Of a DNA stretch of 64,000 nucleotides, positions 24,849 through 33,588 are shown one piece after another. The translations under genes and the position numbers were made by a program. Numbering within the stretch: position 1 is the first letter of the stretch; each line of letters opens with the position of its first letter. The notes under the pieces are model-generated. The model saw only the letters and a program-made list of their open reading frames with translations. It ran no database searches and was not told the DNA's origin. The stretch lies in the NCBI GenBank assembly GCA_038321965.1, contig JBBQFL010000022.1, forward strand, positions 1 through 64,000, in the 5' to 3' direction. The stretch is from UKL13-2 sp038321965 (lineage in GTDB: Bacteria > Pseudomonadota > Gammaproteobacteria > Burkholderiales > Usitatibacteraceae).

Positions 24849-27800
24849 GCCGACTCTTCCCGATTTGCAGCGTCGGTAACGGCGCGAATCAGTGCATCTT
24901 CAAAACGCCCGACATATTGAGCCATGTCATTTAGGCTGGATGATTGCAGCAAGGTACGCATTCGCTCGCACTGGGCTGTGCGCAGGCTGAGATCGTTGGC
25001 GAGCTTTACAGCGAGTTCGATATAGTCGCCCCCGCTGGCGGCGACCCCCGCTACCTCACCTAGCTGGCTCAGCATGGAAAGTGCTACCCGTTCTTCAGAC
25101 ATCCGGCCGGGCATGGTGACAATCGGGATGGCATCGAGTATGGCGGCACGGGCACTGAAATAGTCGCTGCCCGGCAGCGTGTCGAGCACGACGTCGATCA
25201 AGGGCGCCAATGAGACATCGCGCGGTCGCGGCGTGGTTGCGGGAATCATCACGATATTGGCCGGTTTGATGCCGCCGGCAAGCAACAGTCGCTTGATGAT
25301 TTCACGATCAATGGCGAGCAAGGGACAGACCAGGAATATGGCAGCCGGTAATCGATCCGACAGTGATTTCCAGGTGGTGATACAACGCGCCGACAGGCGG
25401 GGGGCCGCTGCCAGAATGCCGAATACGGGCGTACCGACTGCGATGCCGAGCTGTTCCCGGGAAACAGGCAGCGGTGACGGTTGCGTCGGCAACAGCGGAT
25501 GGGCACAGCCTTCCATCAACAGTGGCGCAGCAGAATCGGCTGGTGGATCGGTGCCGCGATCGGCAATCGCATCTGATAGCCGAAAATCGATGTCACCCAA
25601 GCCTGCGGGATTGGTCAATCCGGGAAACGTTAGCTGAACCGGCGCGGGACGACAGGAAAGAAGTCCCGGTTTTGCGTACGGACCGTGGCCCGCAATATCG
25701 ACCAGGGCGTCCAAATCATCGGCCCGGATCGATTCGGCGGCGCGATGCTCATCGGATGTTGCCAATGAGGCCAGCGGGATACCCCGCTCAAGGAGCGCGG
25801 CGCTGATGGCGGGATCCACCGGGCTGATGGCATAGATTCTCAAACTCACCTTCGCCAGATTGTGACGCTGCACCAGGGTAACGACGAGATCCGCGATAAA
25901 TGGCTGGACGAAATCAACCAGCAAACCGGCTCGCAATGGTGTGCGCGCTCCTTTGAGTTGGGGTGTTGTCGACGGTGGTGGATGTACGGCCCTCCCAGCT
26001 TCGCGGTATCGATTCTCCAGTCGCTGAAGCAGCATTGCAGGCACGTCGCGATAGCTGAGTGTGGCGAGAAGCTCGCCGATCAGCTCCAGCGCTGCTACAT
26101 CGTCCTTTAGGACGGTCGCTGATTCGGCAAGCGGCAACAGTATTTCGGATTCGCCCTCCAGGTTCCCAGCGTCACGCGCGAGAAGGGACTCTAACAAGCT
26201 CGCAAGGTCAGTGTCTCGATGGACCGCCACAAATTTTCTTGCTTCTCCCGCCCAGTCTTCGCGCCGGCCTTGGATGTGCAGTAATTTGATCAATCGCAGA
26301 TGCGCCGAAATTCGTACCCGTTTAGTGACCATTGCAAGCGGCGCTGCCAATGCACGTCGAAAAACCGTTTCGGCGTCGCGTAGATTGCCCAGCTCAAAAA
26401 GGATCACGCCAGCGTTGTACGCGGCTTCTATATTGTCGGGAGCAAGAATGAGGACGCGGTTAAGAAACGTCAGCGCAGCTTCGGCGTCATTGGTGTGCGA
26501 CAGCGCCATGCCATGCCAGAACAATGCCTGCACGTCAGACGGCGCCTGTTCGACGGCGACCTGCGTCAACAACAGCGCGGCTGGCCAGTTTTGCAGCTTG
26601 GCGTTTGCGCGTGCACGTAACTTGAGCACGCGTACGTCACGTTGAAACTGTTCCGGGATGGGAAGTAAAATCTCCAGCGCTTCAGCGGGCACCCCGTTTT
26701 CAATCAGAAATCCCGCGAAGCTCAATCGTACGTCAAGGTCTTGCGGAAATAGGCGCAGCAACGCACTAGCGCATTCCGCTGCGAGCTCGACGTTGCCCAT
26801 GGCCGTCGCAAGCTGACTTTGGGCGCGCAACAGCGGCGGATAATCGGGCTGTTCGATTCGCAACGCGGCATAGCTTGCCGCGACCGCGTTGATGGATTCG
26901 TCATCCTTGGCGAGCGGGTGGCGCTGCATTGCTTCGCGCAGGGACTGGAAAAATTGTTTGGCCGTGAGCGTCATCGAGCCTGCGACCGGTTTGCGGCCAG
27001 CAATGGTGAAATATGCTCGCTCGAGTTCGCGCGTATAAATACCTACGTCAGTTGCGGCTACAGCAGTAACGATGCGTTCTCTAGTCTGTGCCATGAAAGC
27101 GGCATCGCGTGCCAACCTCACGGTGATCGCGACGTAATCGTCGTCGCTGTTTGCGATAGTCTCTTCAAGGTTGAGATGCTTGAGGATGCTGGCGCCGATG
27201 CGTTCGCTTTGCCGTTGCCCGGCCAATGTAACGACCGGGACCCCCATATCGAGGGCGGCCAGTGTGGTGTCACCGCCGGCATACGGAAAAGTGTCTAGAA
27301 CGGCATCCACCATTCGATAACGTGCGCGCCAGCGATTGTCCTGGTGCGGAATGGCAATGAACACGATGCGCGCTGCATCGATGCCGGCGCTCGCCAACAG
27401 GCGCTCTATCCCCGGCCGTTGCGTCGAAGAGAGCGGTGAGAACAACAGAATGGCTTCGGGTAGAGCGTCGAGTACGCGGCGCCATAGCGTGAGACAGCGC
27501 GCGGAGAGTTTCAGGACATTGGTAAAAGCGGCGATCACAAACTTTCCCCGACGTTCTGGCAGGGTATCGGCCACAGGATCAGCTGCGCTTGGCGTCACCC
27601 GCACGAACGGAAATACGCAGGTGTCGAGGGTAAATGGCGCCTCGATCTGAAAATGTGCTGCGTCAGCCAGGTCGGCAATTTGATCGGTCAGTTTGAAATC
27701 GACAGCCCGCATTCCCAGACAGCCGTGATAGCCCAGATGGGTGATGATGGTTCTCGCAGGCCGGTGCGCGTAGATGCCGGGTCGCGCTTCCATTGTATGG

Positions 27801-28855
27801 CCGGCGAGGTCGATGAGTATGTCCAGATCAACTTCTGCAATGCTCCTGGCGGCGGCAAAATCATCGAGCCTGCTGATATCGGCGAAGCCATCCGCGTGCG
27901 CGCGGAACTCAGCCGTAAGGACGTCGAATTGGCGTGGGTCACAAGTTGAAATCAGGAAGATGCTGACGCGACTGCGGTCGTGTCTGGTAATGACCTCGCG
28001 CATCCAGCGTCCCATGACGTGTTGGCGAAAGTCGGCTGAGAGATAGCCGATGCGCAGCCGCTGGTCGCTGGCGCGTCGTGGCAACATTGGAATGATGACG
28101 GGATTGCGCGCGGCGATGGCGGCATCATAGCGGCGGTAACAGGTGTGAATTTGTTCGCGGCTAAGATCAAAATATTGAATCATGCCGAGTACCGGCGCAA
28201 ACTGTTCAGGACTGTAGATTTCGAAAGGCCAATCTATTGCGAGTGCCACGTAGCGCGCCTCAAGTTGACGGTCGCCAATTGACCGGCACAGCGCAAGGCC
28301 AGCGACGACAAGCTCCGGACACGGCGGCATGGCGCGGTCCCAGTCTAGAAACGCCTGATTTGCTTCCTCGGGCCGGTCCAGACCGAGCAGCCCGCGATAG
28401 AGGCTATCCCAAGCCAGCACATGCTGTGGATTGGCATCGACGGCCTGTTGTAAAAGAGAAGCTGCAGACGTGCGTTCGCCTTTGGCTTGCAGGATGATGG
28501 CGAGGTTGTAGCTGGAATCGGCGAGCATTGGGTTGATGCTTAGTGCTCGCTGATACGCTTCGATTGCGCCGGTTTCGTTTTGCAGCGCTTTGAGCACATT
28601 CCCCAGATTGTTGTATGCCTCCGCAAGCTGCGGGTTCAGTTGCACGGCGCGTAAGTACATTTCGGCCGCTTCATGCGTGCGGCCCAGATGCTGGTACACG
28701 AGCCCGAGGTTATAACAGGCTGACCACAGCGTTGGGACGCGTGCCAGCACTGCCGCGTAGCCTTGCGCGGCCTCGGCAAAGCGTCCCGCAGCCTGATGCT
28801 GCAAAGACTGTTGTGCGAGCGCGCGGATTTCCGGCGTGAGTTCGGGTTGGTGCAT
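24845..28855 (-). CDS. Double-unit TPR-GT41 glycosyltransferase, 1336 aa
   Basis: Starts at the ATG at 28855, 2 bp after the wzt stop; the frame extends to 28888 but would overlap wzt. The chain has two successive TPR-plus-GT41 units. Unit 1: TPRs about 1-190, catalytic part about 275-620 with DLAGHT (about 352), HLGYHG (about 378) and DTFPYAGGDTTLAAL (about 527). Unit 2: TPR-like helices about 640-950, GT-like part about 970-1325, where DIAGHG is kept but the sugar-nucleotide loop reads DTLPGSDYFSARAAI, losing the G-G-x-T-T pattern. Unit 2 may thus be inactive or altered. Unit 1 looks like classical SPINDLY/OGT rather than the subtype of its two neighbours. Confidence 0.83.
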   Translation of the reverse strand: MHQPELTPEIRALAQQSLQHQAAGRFAEAAQGYAAVLARVPTLWSACYNLGLVYQHLGRTHEAAEMYLRAVQLNPQLAEAYNNLGNVLKALQNETGAIEAYQRALSINPMLADSSYNLAIILQAKGERTSAASLLQQAVDANPQHVLAWDSLYRGLLGLDRPEEANQAFLDWDRAMPPCPELVVAGLALCRSIGDRQLEARYVALAIDWPFEIYSPEQFAPVLGMIQYFDLSREQIHTCYRRYDAAIAARNPVIIPMLPRRASDQRLRIGYLSADFRQHVMGRWMREVITRHDRSRVSIFLISTCDPRQFDVLTAEFRAHADGFADISRLDDFAAARSIAEVDLDILIDLAGHTMEARPGIYAHRPARTIITHLGYHGCLGMRAVDFKLTDQIADLADAAHFQIEAPFTLDTCVFPFVRVTPSAADPVADTLPERRGKFVIAAFTNVLKLSARCLTLWRRVLDALPEAILLFSPLSSTQRPGIERLLASAGIDAARIVFIAIPHQDNRWRARYRMVDAVLDTFPYAGGDTTLAALDMGVPVVTLAGQRQSERIGASILKHLNLEETIANSDDDYVAITVRLARDAAFMAQTRERIVTAVAATDVGIYTRELERAYFTIAGRKPVAGSMTLTAKQFFQSLREAMQRHPLAKDDESINAVAASYAALRIEQPDYPPLLRAQSQLATAMGNVELAAECASALLRLFPQDLDVRLSFAGFLIENGVPAEALEILLPIPEQFQRDVRVLKLRARANAKLQNWPAALLLTQVAVEQAPSDVQALFWHGMALSHTNDAEAALTFLNRVLILAPDNIEAAYNAGVILFELGNLRDAETVFRRALAAPLAMVTKRVRISAHLRLIKLLHIQGRREDWAGEARKFVAVHRDTDLASLLESLLARDAGNLEGESEILLPLAESATVLKDDVAALELIGELLATLSYRDVPAMLLQRLENRYREAGRAVHPPPSTTPQLKGARTPLRAGLLVDFVQPFIADLVVTLVQRHNLAKVSLRIYAISPVDPAISAALLERGIPLASLATSDEHRAAESIRADDLDALVDIAGHGPYAKPGLLSCRPAPVQLTFPGLTNPAGLGDIDFRLSDAIADRGTDPPADSAAPLLMEGCAHPLLPTQPSPLPVSREQLGIAVGTPVFGILAAAPRLSARCITTWKSLSDRLPAAIFLVCPLLAIDREIIKRLLLAGGIKPANIVMIPATTPRPRDVSLAPLIDVVLDTLPGSDYFSARAAILDAIPIVTMPGRMSEERVALSMLSQLGEVAGVAASGGDYIELAVKLANDLSLRTAQCERMRTLLQSSSLNDMAQYVGRFEDALIRAVTDAANREESA

Positions 28856-28857
28856 AT

Positions 28858-30075
28858 TTATTGCGGAGGTTGGTGGCCGGCCGCCCACTGGTGATTAAGG
28901 CGGACGAGGCCATGGTCGCGCGTCTGTCCACGAATGGTGATGGTGATTTCGCGGGTGTCAAACATTCGCAGGCCGTGTTCATCGAGCGTGTGGGCGCGCA
29001 GCTGGTACATGCCGGGTAGCAGGGCGTTTTTGTTGAACACGACGCGGAAAGCGAACAACTGCGGCGCCAGGCGATTGGCATTGAAAGAGGCATCGTTTGA
29101 AAATGTGCCAAACACCGGCGTGCCGTCCATCCGCACGACGCCTGCCATCAGAATGGTTGGCTGATCCTGCGGCGAGTGGAAGGTGCCACACAGTGAAATT
29201 TCTTCGCCCATGTCGAACTGTGTCCGGCCAACACCGGCATGATCTTCGCTCCAAAGCGCATCGAAGATGGGATAGGGTGCGTTGGCAGCCTTCACTGCGG
29301 AATGTGCGGCAACTTCCTTGCGGTTCTTAGCTTCGTGATGACCCAGGTAGGCTTGGGTGACGGCGAATGATTCGCCTTGCATGCGCACTTTGCCCTCGTG
29401 GATCCACATGGTCTGTTGGCAAAGCGACTGCACGTGATACATGCTGTGCGAGCACAACAGCAGCGTGCCTCCGCCCGCCCGAAAGTCTTCCATCCAGCGC
29501 AGGCATTTTTTCTGGAAAGATTCGTCGCCTACTGCAAGCACCTCATCAGTGACCAGCAGATCGGGCGACAGGGAGGTGGCAACGGCGAAACCCAGGCGTA
29601 CGATCATGCCGGAAGAATAGGTTTTGACTGGCTGGTCAATGTGCGTGCCGATATCGGCGAAGGCGAGAATCGCGTCGAGTTGGGCGAGCGTTTCAGCGCG
29701 TGACCAGCCCATCAGCGCGGAAGCCAGAAAGACATTTTCTCGACCACTGTATTCCGGGTGGAAGCCGGTGCCCAACTCAAGCAAGGCACTTACGCGACCT
29801 TTGTTGACGATATGCCCTTTTGAGGCCTTCACCACGCCGGCGATGATCTTGAGCAGTGTGGATTTTCCCGCGCCATTTTCGCCGATAATCCCCCACGACT
29901 CGCCGCGGCGGATGGTGATGCTGATGTCTTCCAGAGCGCGATAGTAATCATGAACGGCGCGGCCCGTCAGCAATTCGAAGACGGTCTTAATTCGGCCAGC
30001 GCCGGTGCGGATCACCGGGTAGTCTTTACTTACGTTTTCCAGACTGAGCAGTTCGTCGGTGGTGGGAGCGGACAC
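28858..30075 (-). CDS. wzt: ABC transporter ATP-binding protein, Wzt type with C-terminal glycan-binding domain
   Basis: A 405-aa protein. The ATPase part has Walker A GENGAGKST (65-73), signature YSSGM (153-157) and Walker B LLVTDE (173-178). The EYSGRENVF stretch (108-116) is typical of polysaccharide exporters (Wzt/TagH/KpsT group). The extra C-terminal domain (about 260-405) is a beta-sandwich as in Wzt of O8/O9a antigens, where it binds the modified end of the chain before export. It pairs with the permease gene upstream and is followed 2 bp later by the glycosyltransferase block. So the exported substrate may be a glycan, or a product, made by that block. Confidence 0.88.
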   Translation of the reverse strand: MSAPTTDELLSLENVSKDYPVIRTGAGRIKTVFELLTGRAVHDYYRALEDISITIRRGESWGIIGENGAGKSTLLKIIAGVVKASKGHIVNKGRVSALLELGTGFHPEYSGRENVFLASALMGWSRAETLAQLDAILAFADIGTHIDQPVKTYSSGMIVRLGFAVATSLSPDLLVTDEVLAVGDESFQKKCLRWMEDFRAGGGTLLLCSHSMYHVQSLCQQTMWIHEGKVRMQGESFAVTQAYLGHHEAKNRKEVAAHSAVKAANAPYPIFDALWSEDHAGVGRTQFDMGEEISLCGTFHSPQDQPTILMAGVVRMDGTPVFGTFSNDASFNANRLAPQLFAFRVVFNKNALLPGMYQLRAHTLDEHGLRMFDTREITITIRGQTRDHGLVRLNHQWAAGHQPPQ

Positions 30076-30210
30076 TTGATCCAGGCGAAAGTTTAGTCGA
30101 CGCCGTCAGGCATGGCGTCGGGATGGGAATGGTCAGAATTATATTCTGAGTCGGCGTTAAGTCGGCGGTTCGCGCGTGCAATGCCGCTATCGTGCGACAG
30201 CTACAATACC

Positions 30211-30993
30211 CTAGAGAAAATCTTCGAAGTAGGGCGACAGACGCAAGAAGATGCCTATTCCGATGAGTGCTATGCAGGCACTGACGATTATCATCGCCAA
30301 GTCGGTGAATTGCGGTGCGGCGCCGAATAGCAAGGCGCCGCGCATGTTTTGCAGCACCGGAGTCATCGGGTTCAAGCTAAACCAGTGCCGGTAAGCCTCG
30401 GGCATGACGGTGACGGGATAGAGAACGGGTGTGAGGTATTGCATCATCATCAATACCGGTGCGACCATCTGTTCCACATCTCTCAGCAGCGTTTGCAACG
30501 CGGCTAACAAGGCGCCCACACCAATGGTTAGCAGATACAGGGTGGCGATGCCTATCATGATCGTCGGCAGCCCTGCGAGATGTAGCTCATGACCAGTTGC
30601 GGCGAGTAGCAATAGCACAGCTACGTATCCACAAAGGTGAATCAGAAACACACTGTTTACAGCGGCCAGTACCAGGAGCAGGTGCGGGAAGGCGACTTTT
30701 TTTACCAACGGCGCATTGCTTTGGATGCTTTGCATCGCTCGGGTCACGCCGTCAGCGAACATCATCCATGGCCATAATCCGATGGCCAGAAACACAATAT
30801 AGCTGTCGGTTGAGAGATCCCCCATGCGCTGCTTGAATAGCTGGCCGAACACGAAGCTGTAAATCGCCAACAGTAGCAAAGGGTTGGCGAGCGCCCATAT
30901 CAATCCGAAGGCGCTACCGGCGAAACGCGTGAGGATCTCCCGCTCGGTAAACCGAGCCAGTAGATGCAGCGGTTGAGGCCCGTGGACGAGCAC
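30211..30993 (-). CDS. wzm: ABC-2 type transporter permease, Wzm type
   Basis: A 260-aa membrane protein of the ABC2_membrane family. A cytoplasmic amphipathic start (FTEREILTRFAGSAFGLIWALANP) is followed by six predicted transmembrane segments, including AIYSFVFGQLF, LPTIMIGIATLYLLTIGVGALLAAL and the C-terminal LAMIIVSACIALIGIGIFL. It is the membrane partner of Wzt for export of undecaprenol-linked polysaccharide across the inner membrane. It starts 10 bp after the stop of the parvulin-type isomerase. The 135-bp gap to wzt contains no gene. Confidence 0.88.
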   Translation of the reverse strand: MLVHGPQPLHLLARFTEREILTRFAGSAFGLIWALANPLLLLAIYSFVFGQLFKQRMGDLSTDSYIVFLAIGLWPWMMFADGVTRAMQSIQSNAPLVKKVAFPHLLLVLAAVNSVFLIHLCGYVAVLLLLAATGHELHLAGLPTIMIGIATLYLLTIGVGALLAALQTLLRDVEQMVAPVLMMMQYLTPVLYPVTVMPEAYRHWFSLNPMTPVLQNMRGALLFGAAPQFTDLAMIIVSACIALIGIGIFLRLSPYFEDFL

Positions 30994-31003
30994 TCAATTG
31001 CCT

Positions 31004-31936
31004 TTAGAAAGGACGTTTGGCCTGTGGCGCTGGCGGAGGCGGGATTTCCGGCAGGCGGGGACGTATTTTGTCGATGGCATCCTTATTCAGCTTTACCGTA
31101 GAGTCGCTACGGATATCATTCAGGTACTCGTTGAGGATGCGTTGCTTATATGCCTTGTCTGCTTCGACCAACATTTGCGGTTTTACTTCTTCGAATGTCG
31201 GCTTGCTGCTTGGCGTCATGCTCAGCAATCGGACGACGTGAAAACCGTATTCACTTTCGACAATGGTCGATTCATTTATTTTCAGCTTCTCCAGTGCGCT
31301 ACCGAATGCGCGATCAAGGTAACTGAGCGGGGTTGCGTTGATATAGCCGTTATTGGTTGCTGCTGACTCGTCGTCGGAATATTCTTTTGCGATAGCTTCG
31401 AGTTTATCTCCTGCTTCTACCTTGATTTTTACCATTTCTGCGCGCGAGCGTGCTTCTTCCCGCGTGCGGTTTTTGATCTTGATGAGGGTGTGCCAGCTAG
31501 CGTACATGGCTGGCTTCTCCATGCCCTTCATTCTTGTCAGAAATATTTCACGCGCGATCGGCACGAGATCGATTTTGGGCGCGGTTTTCTCGAGTTCTTT
31601 TTTTCGGTACTTGGCGAGAATTTTTTCAGTTTGATTGCGAATTTCCGCGGCGGCAGCGGGATCGCTTTGCAACCCTGACTTCGCGGCCTCAGCGGACATG
31701 ACTTTATTTAGCATCATGTTTTCCAGAAGTTTAACAATTCGCTCTTCACTGAGGAGAAACTCGACTCGGTGGTCTTCCGGCAACCGCTCCAGTTCGGCCA
31801 CCAGATCCTCGTAGGTGACTTTAATTCTGGAGTTGGTGATAAGTGGTGTTTCCGCTGTCACGGGCGTTTGTCCGTACAGCAATGACGAAGCGGAAATAAG
31901 TATCGCTGCGGTGAGTGATGCTGGCATTTTGTGCAT
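31004..31936 (-). CDS. Periplasmic parvulin-type peptidyl-prolyl isomerase
   Basis: A 310-aa protein with a signal peptide (MHKMPASLTAAILISASSLLYGQ). An N-terminal helical SurA-like chaperone segment (about 35-140) is followed by a parvulin/PpiC domain (about 145-260): YASWHTLIKIKNRTREEARSRAE, then EYSDDESAATNNGYI, and the closing ESEYGFHVVRLL. This looks like a PpiC/SurA-type foldase for exported proteins. A Pro-rich tail (EIPPPPAPQAKRPF) ends it. It is first in the run PPIase-wzm-wzt-GT41 x3 (10-bp spacing to wzm), which suggests that folding of an exported protein belongs to the job of this operon. Exact client unknown. Confidence 0.82.
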   Translation of the reverse strand: MHKMPASLTAAILISASSLLYGQTPVTAETPLITNSRIKVTYEDLVAELERLPEDHRVEFLLSEERIVKLLENMMLNKVMSAEAAKSGLQSDPAAAAEIRNQTEKILAKYRKKELEKTAPKIDLVPIAREIFLTRMKGMEKPAMYASWHTLIKIKNRTREEARSRAEMVKIKVEAGDKLEAIAKEYSDDESAATNNGYINATPLSYLDRAFGSALEKLKINESTIVESEYGFHVVRLLSMTPSSKPTFEEVKPQMLVEADKAYKQRILNEYLNDIRSDSTVKLNKDAIDKIRPRLPEIPPPPAPQAKRPF

Positions 31937-31970
31937 ACTTTAATTTCTATCTTTGAAATGGTAGCGCCAA

Positions 31971-32006
31971 ATGTGCTGCGGCCGGCGAAAGCCGGCCGCA
32001 GCACAT
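31971..32006 (-). terminator. Perfect 16-bp stem with tetraloop (terminator or attenuator)
   Basis: ATGTGCTGCGGCCGGC (31971-31986), GAAA loop, then the exact complement (31991-32006). It lies 15 bp beyond the stop of the IPT/TIG gene and before the PPIase gene. The minus-strand side lacks a long T-run (ATTTGG follows), so it may only partly terminate, or may act as a processing or stabilising hairpin. Confidence 0.65.
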
Positions 32007-32020
32007 TGCGGTGGAGTGTT

Positions 32021-33367
32021 TTAGAAGAACTGCAGGATACCGCCGCAAGTTTCGCCATTGAAACAGGCGTCTGAGTTTGGGTTACCTCCTACCGATGCTG
32101 GCCGCGCATCCTGAAACCTGAGATTGAGATAGTATGTTTTGCCTTTTTCGAGCTTGCAATAGGAGACCGGTAGCGTTCCGGTGATATTCGCCCAGTTTAC
32201 GGTTACGCCATTGATACCCGTAACGTAGCAGCCGTTTCCTGACGTGTTGGTGAGCACTTTTGTGGTGTCAAAGTCGCACGGCGTCGTAGAAACCGACATA
32301 AAGCCTGGACGAATGTTCGCGCCTGAAGCGGCTGCGTCGGCGTACTGAAATCCGCCACCCTTGTCAAATGAACCCAGTGGTACCGTGAACTTGAAGGTGA
32401 GGGCTTCGCCGGATCGCATGGCGATATAGTCCAGCGCATGCTTGTCTTGATAATCGTCCAAACTGATGTTGTGCTGCCACGAACGTGTTAGTGCCGGCGT
32501 TGCGGCACATCGCGTCGGATCCATGGCATAGGCGTTCACTTCGAAGCCAGCGCCGTTCAATCCCTGGTGTGTAGCGCCAAGTACGTTACCCAGTTTGGAT
32601 TGATTGGGTAGAGTGATACCGTCGATGGACACGTCGGCCCCTTGGGGGGCCTGGACTACGGCAGTGACGGTAAAGTTTATTGAACTATTGCCAGAGGATG
32701 TAGTGACAATAATGTTGGCGACCCCTGCTGGCACGTTTGCCGGAACTGTCGTGGTAATCGTCGTTGCGGTGATTCCAGTAATGCTCGCCGGAACTCCACC
32801 GATGGTGACGCCCGCGCCGGTAAACCCTGACCCAGCAATGGTTAAGGCTGTGCCTATCTGTCCTGAAAGGGGCGAAACGGTACTGATCACGGGTGCCGGT
32901 GTTGCTGACGGTGCGGTAACTGAAAAGGCGAAAGTGAAGTCAGGTGCTATGCCGGTCGTCACTGTTATGCCAGCGCTACTATTGGGGAGAATACTCGGCA
33001 CCCTTACGACAATTTGCGTACCGCTGTTGGTCAAAACAGTGGCGCTTACCCCACCGATTTTGACTTGGGCACCACTCAAGTTGAGGCCGTTAATCGCAAT
33101 GGTGTCATTTGGGGCGCCACTACCGGGCGATACGCTGCTAATTGTTGGTGGCGATGTTGATGGCGGCACGACGACTGTCGTTGTGCCACATCCGCCGGTG
33201 CTAATGTTGAGGGCACCGCCGCTGTACGTCACGGTGACCGCATTTGCAGCAGTGCAGCTAACGCCATTGACGGTAATGGGCTGCTGCGCGCTACATACAG
33301 TGGCCATAAAGGCGGCTGATGCAATCGCTGAAGCAGCGAGTATTCGCATCCTTGAAATTATGCTCAT
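32021..33367 (-). CDS. Exported IPT/TIG-domain protein, 448 aa
   Basis: A signal peptide (MSIISRMRILAASAIASAAFMATVCSAQ) is followed by a short Thr/Val-rich region and two IPT/TIG immunoglobulin-like repeats. The first starts PPTISSVSPGSGAPNDTI (about 72-150) and the second APVISTVSPLSGQIGTAL (about 157-235). The unique C-terminal part (about 240-448) has about six cysteines (for example SYCKLEKGKTYYLNL, then CFNGETCGG). The protein is Ser/Thr/Ala/Gly-rich with few charges, as in surface or secreted proteins. No anchor motif is seen. Position between the type II secretion operon and the glycosylation/export operon makes it a candidate client of either; that is inference. Confidence 0.75.
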   Translation of the reverse strand: MSIISRMRILAASAIASAAFMATVCSAQQPITVNGVSCTAANAVTVTYSGGALNISTGGCGTTTVVVPPSTSPPTISSVSPGSGAPNDTIAINGLNLSGAQVKIGGVSATVLTNSGTQIVVRVPSILPNSSAGITVTTGIAPDFTFAFSVTAPSATPAPVISTVSPLSGQIGTALTIAGSGFTGAGVTIGGVPASITGITATTITTTVPANVPAGVANIIVTTSSGNSSINFTVTAVVQAPQGADVSIDGITLPNQSKLGNVLGATHQGLNGAGFEVNAYAMDPTRCAATPALTRSWQHNISLDDYQDKHALDYIAMRSGEALTFKFTVPLGSFDKGGGFQYADAAASGANIRPGFMSVSTTPCDFDTTKVLTNTSGNGCYVTGINGVTVNWANITGTLPVSYCKLEKGKTYYLNLRFQDARPASVGGNPNSDACFNGETCGGILQFF

Positions 33368-33526
33368 GATTTATTCCTTTAGAGGGTAATTTCTGAGGTA
33401 GCGGGTTCGCTTGGGCCTCATTTTTATTTATAGACGACGTTGGACAACAATTAACTGGCTATGTTCCCAGATAGCCGTGCTGGCGCGCTATTAACTTTCA
33501 CACAATTGAACACTTTTAAGCAACGA

Positions 33527-33550
33527 AAAGGGGGCCTTTCGGCCCCCTTT
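33527..33550 (-). terminator. Rho-independent terminator after the 546-aa exported protein gene
   Basis: Stem AAAGGGGGCC / GGCCCCCTTT with a TTTC loop; the minus-strand RNA runs on into TTTTCG. It lies about 40 bp past the stop at 33589 and matches the classical form. Confidence 0.8.
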
Positions 33551-33588
33551 CCAAGCTTTGTCGTTACCGACATTACGATATTACGATA

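Noticed and set aside
32604..33389. 261-aa open frame on the plus strand opposite the IPT/TIG gene
   Set aside because: It is the antisense of a repetitive Thr/Val/Gly-rich coding region; no ribosome site or signal, and the minus-strand gene has a signal peptide and domains.
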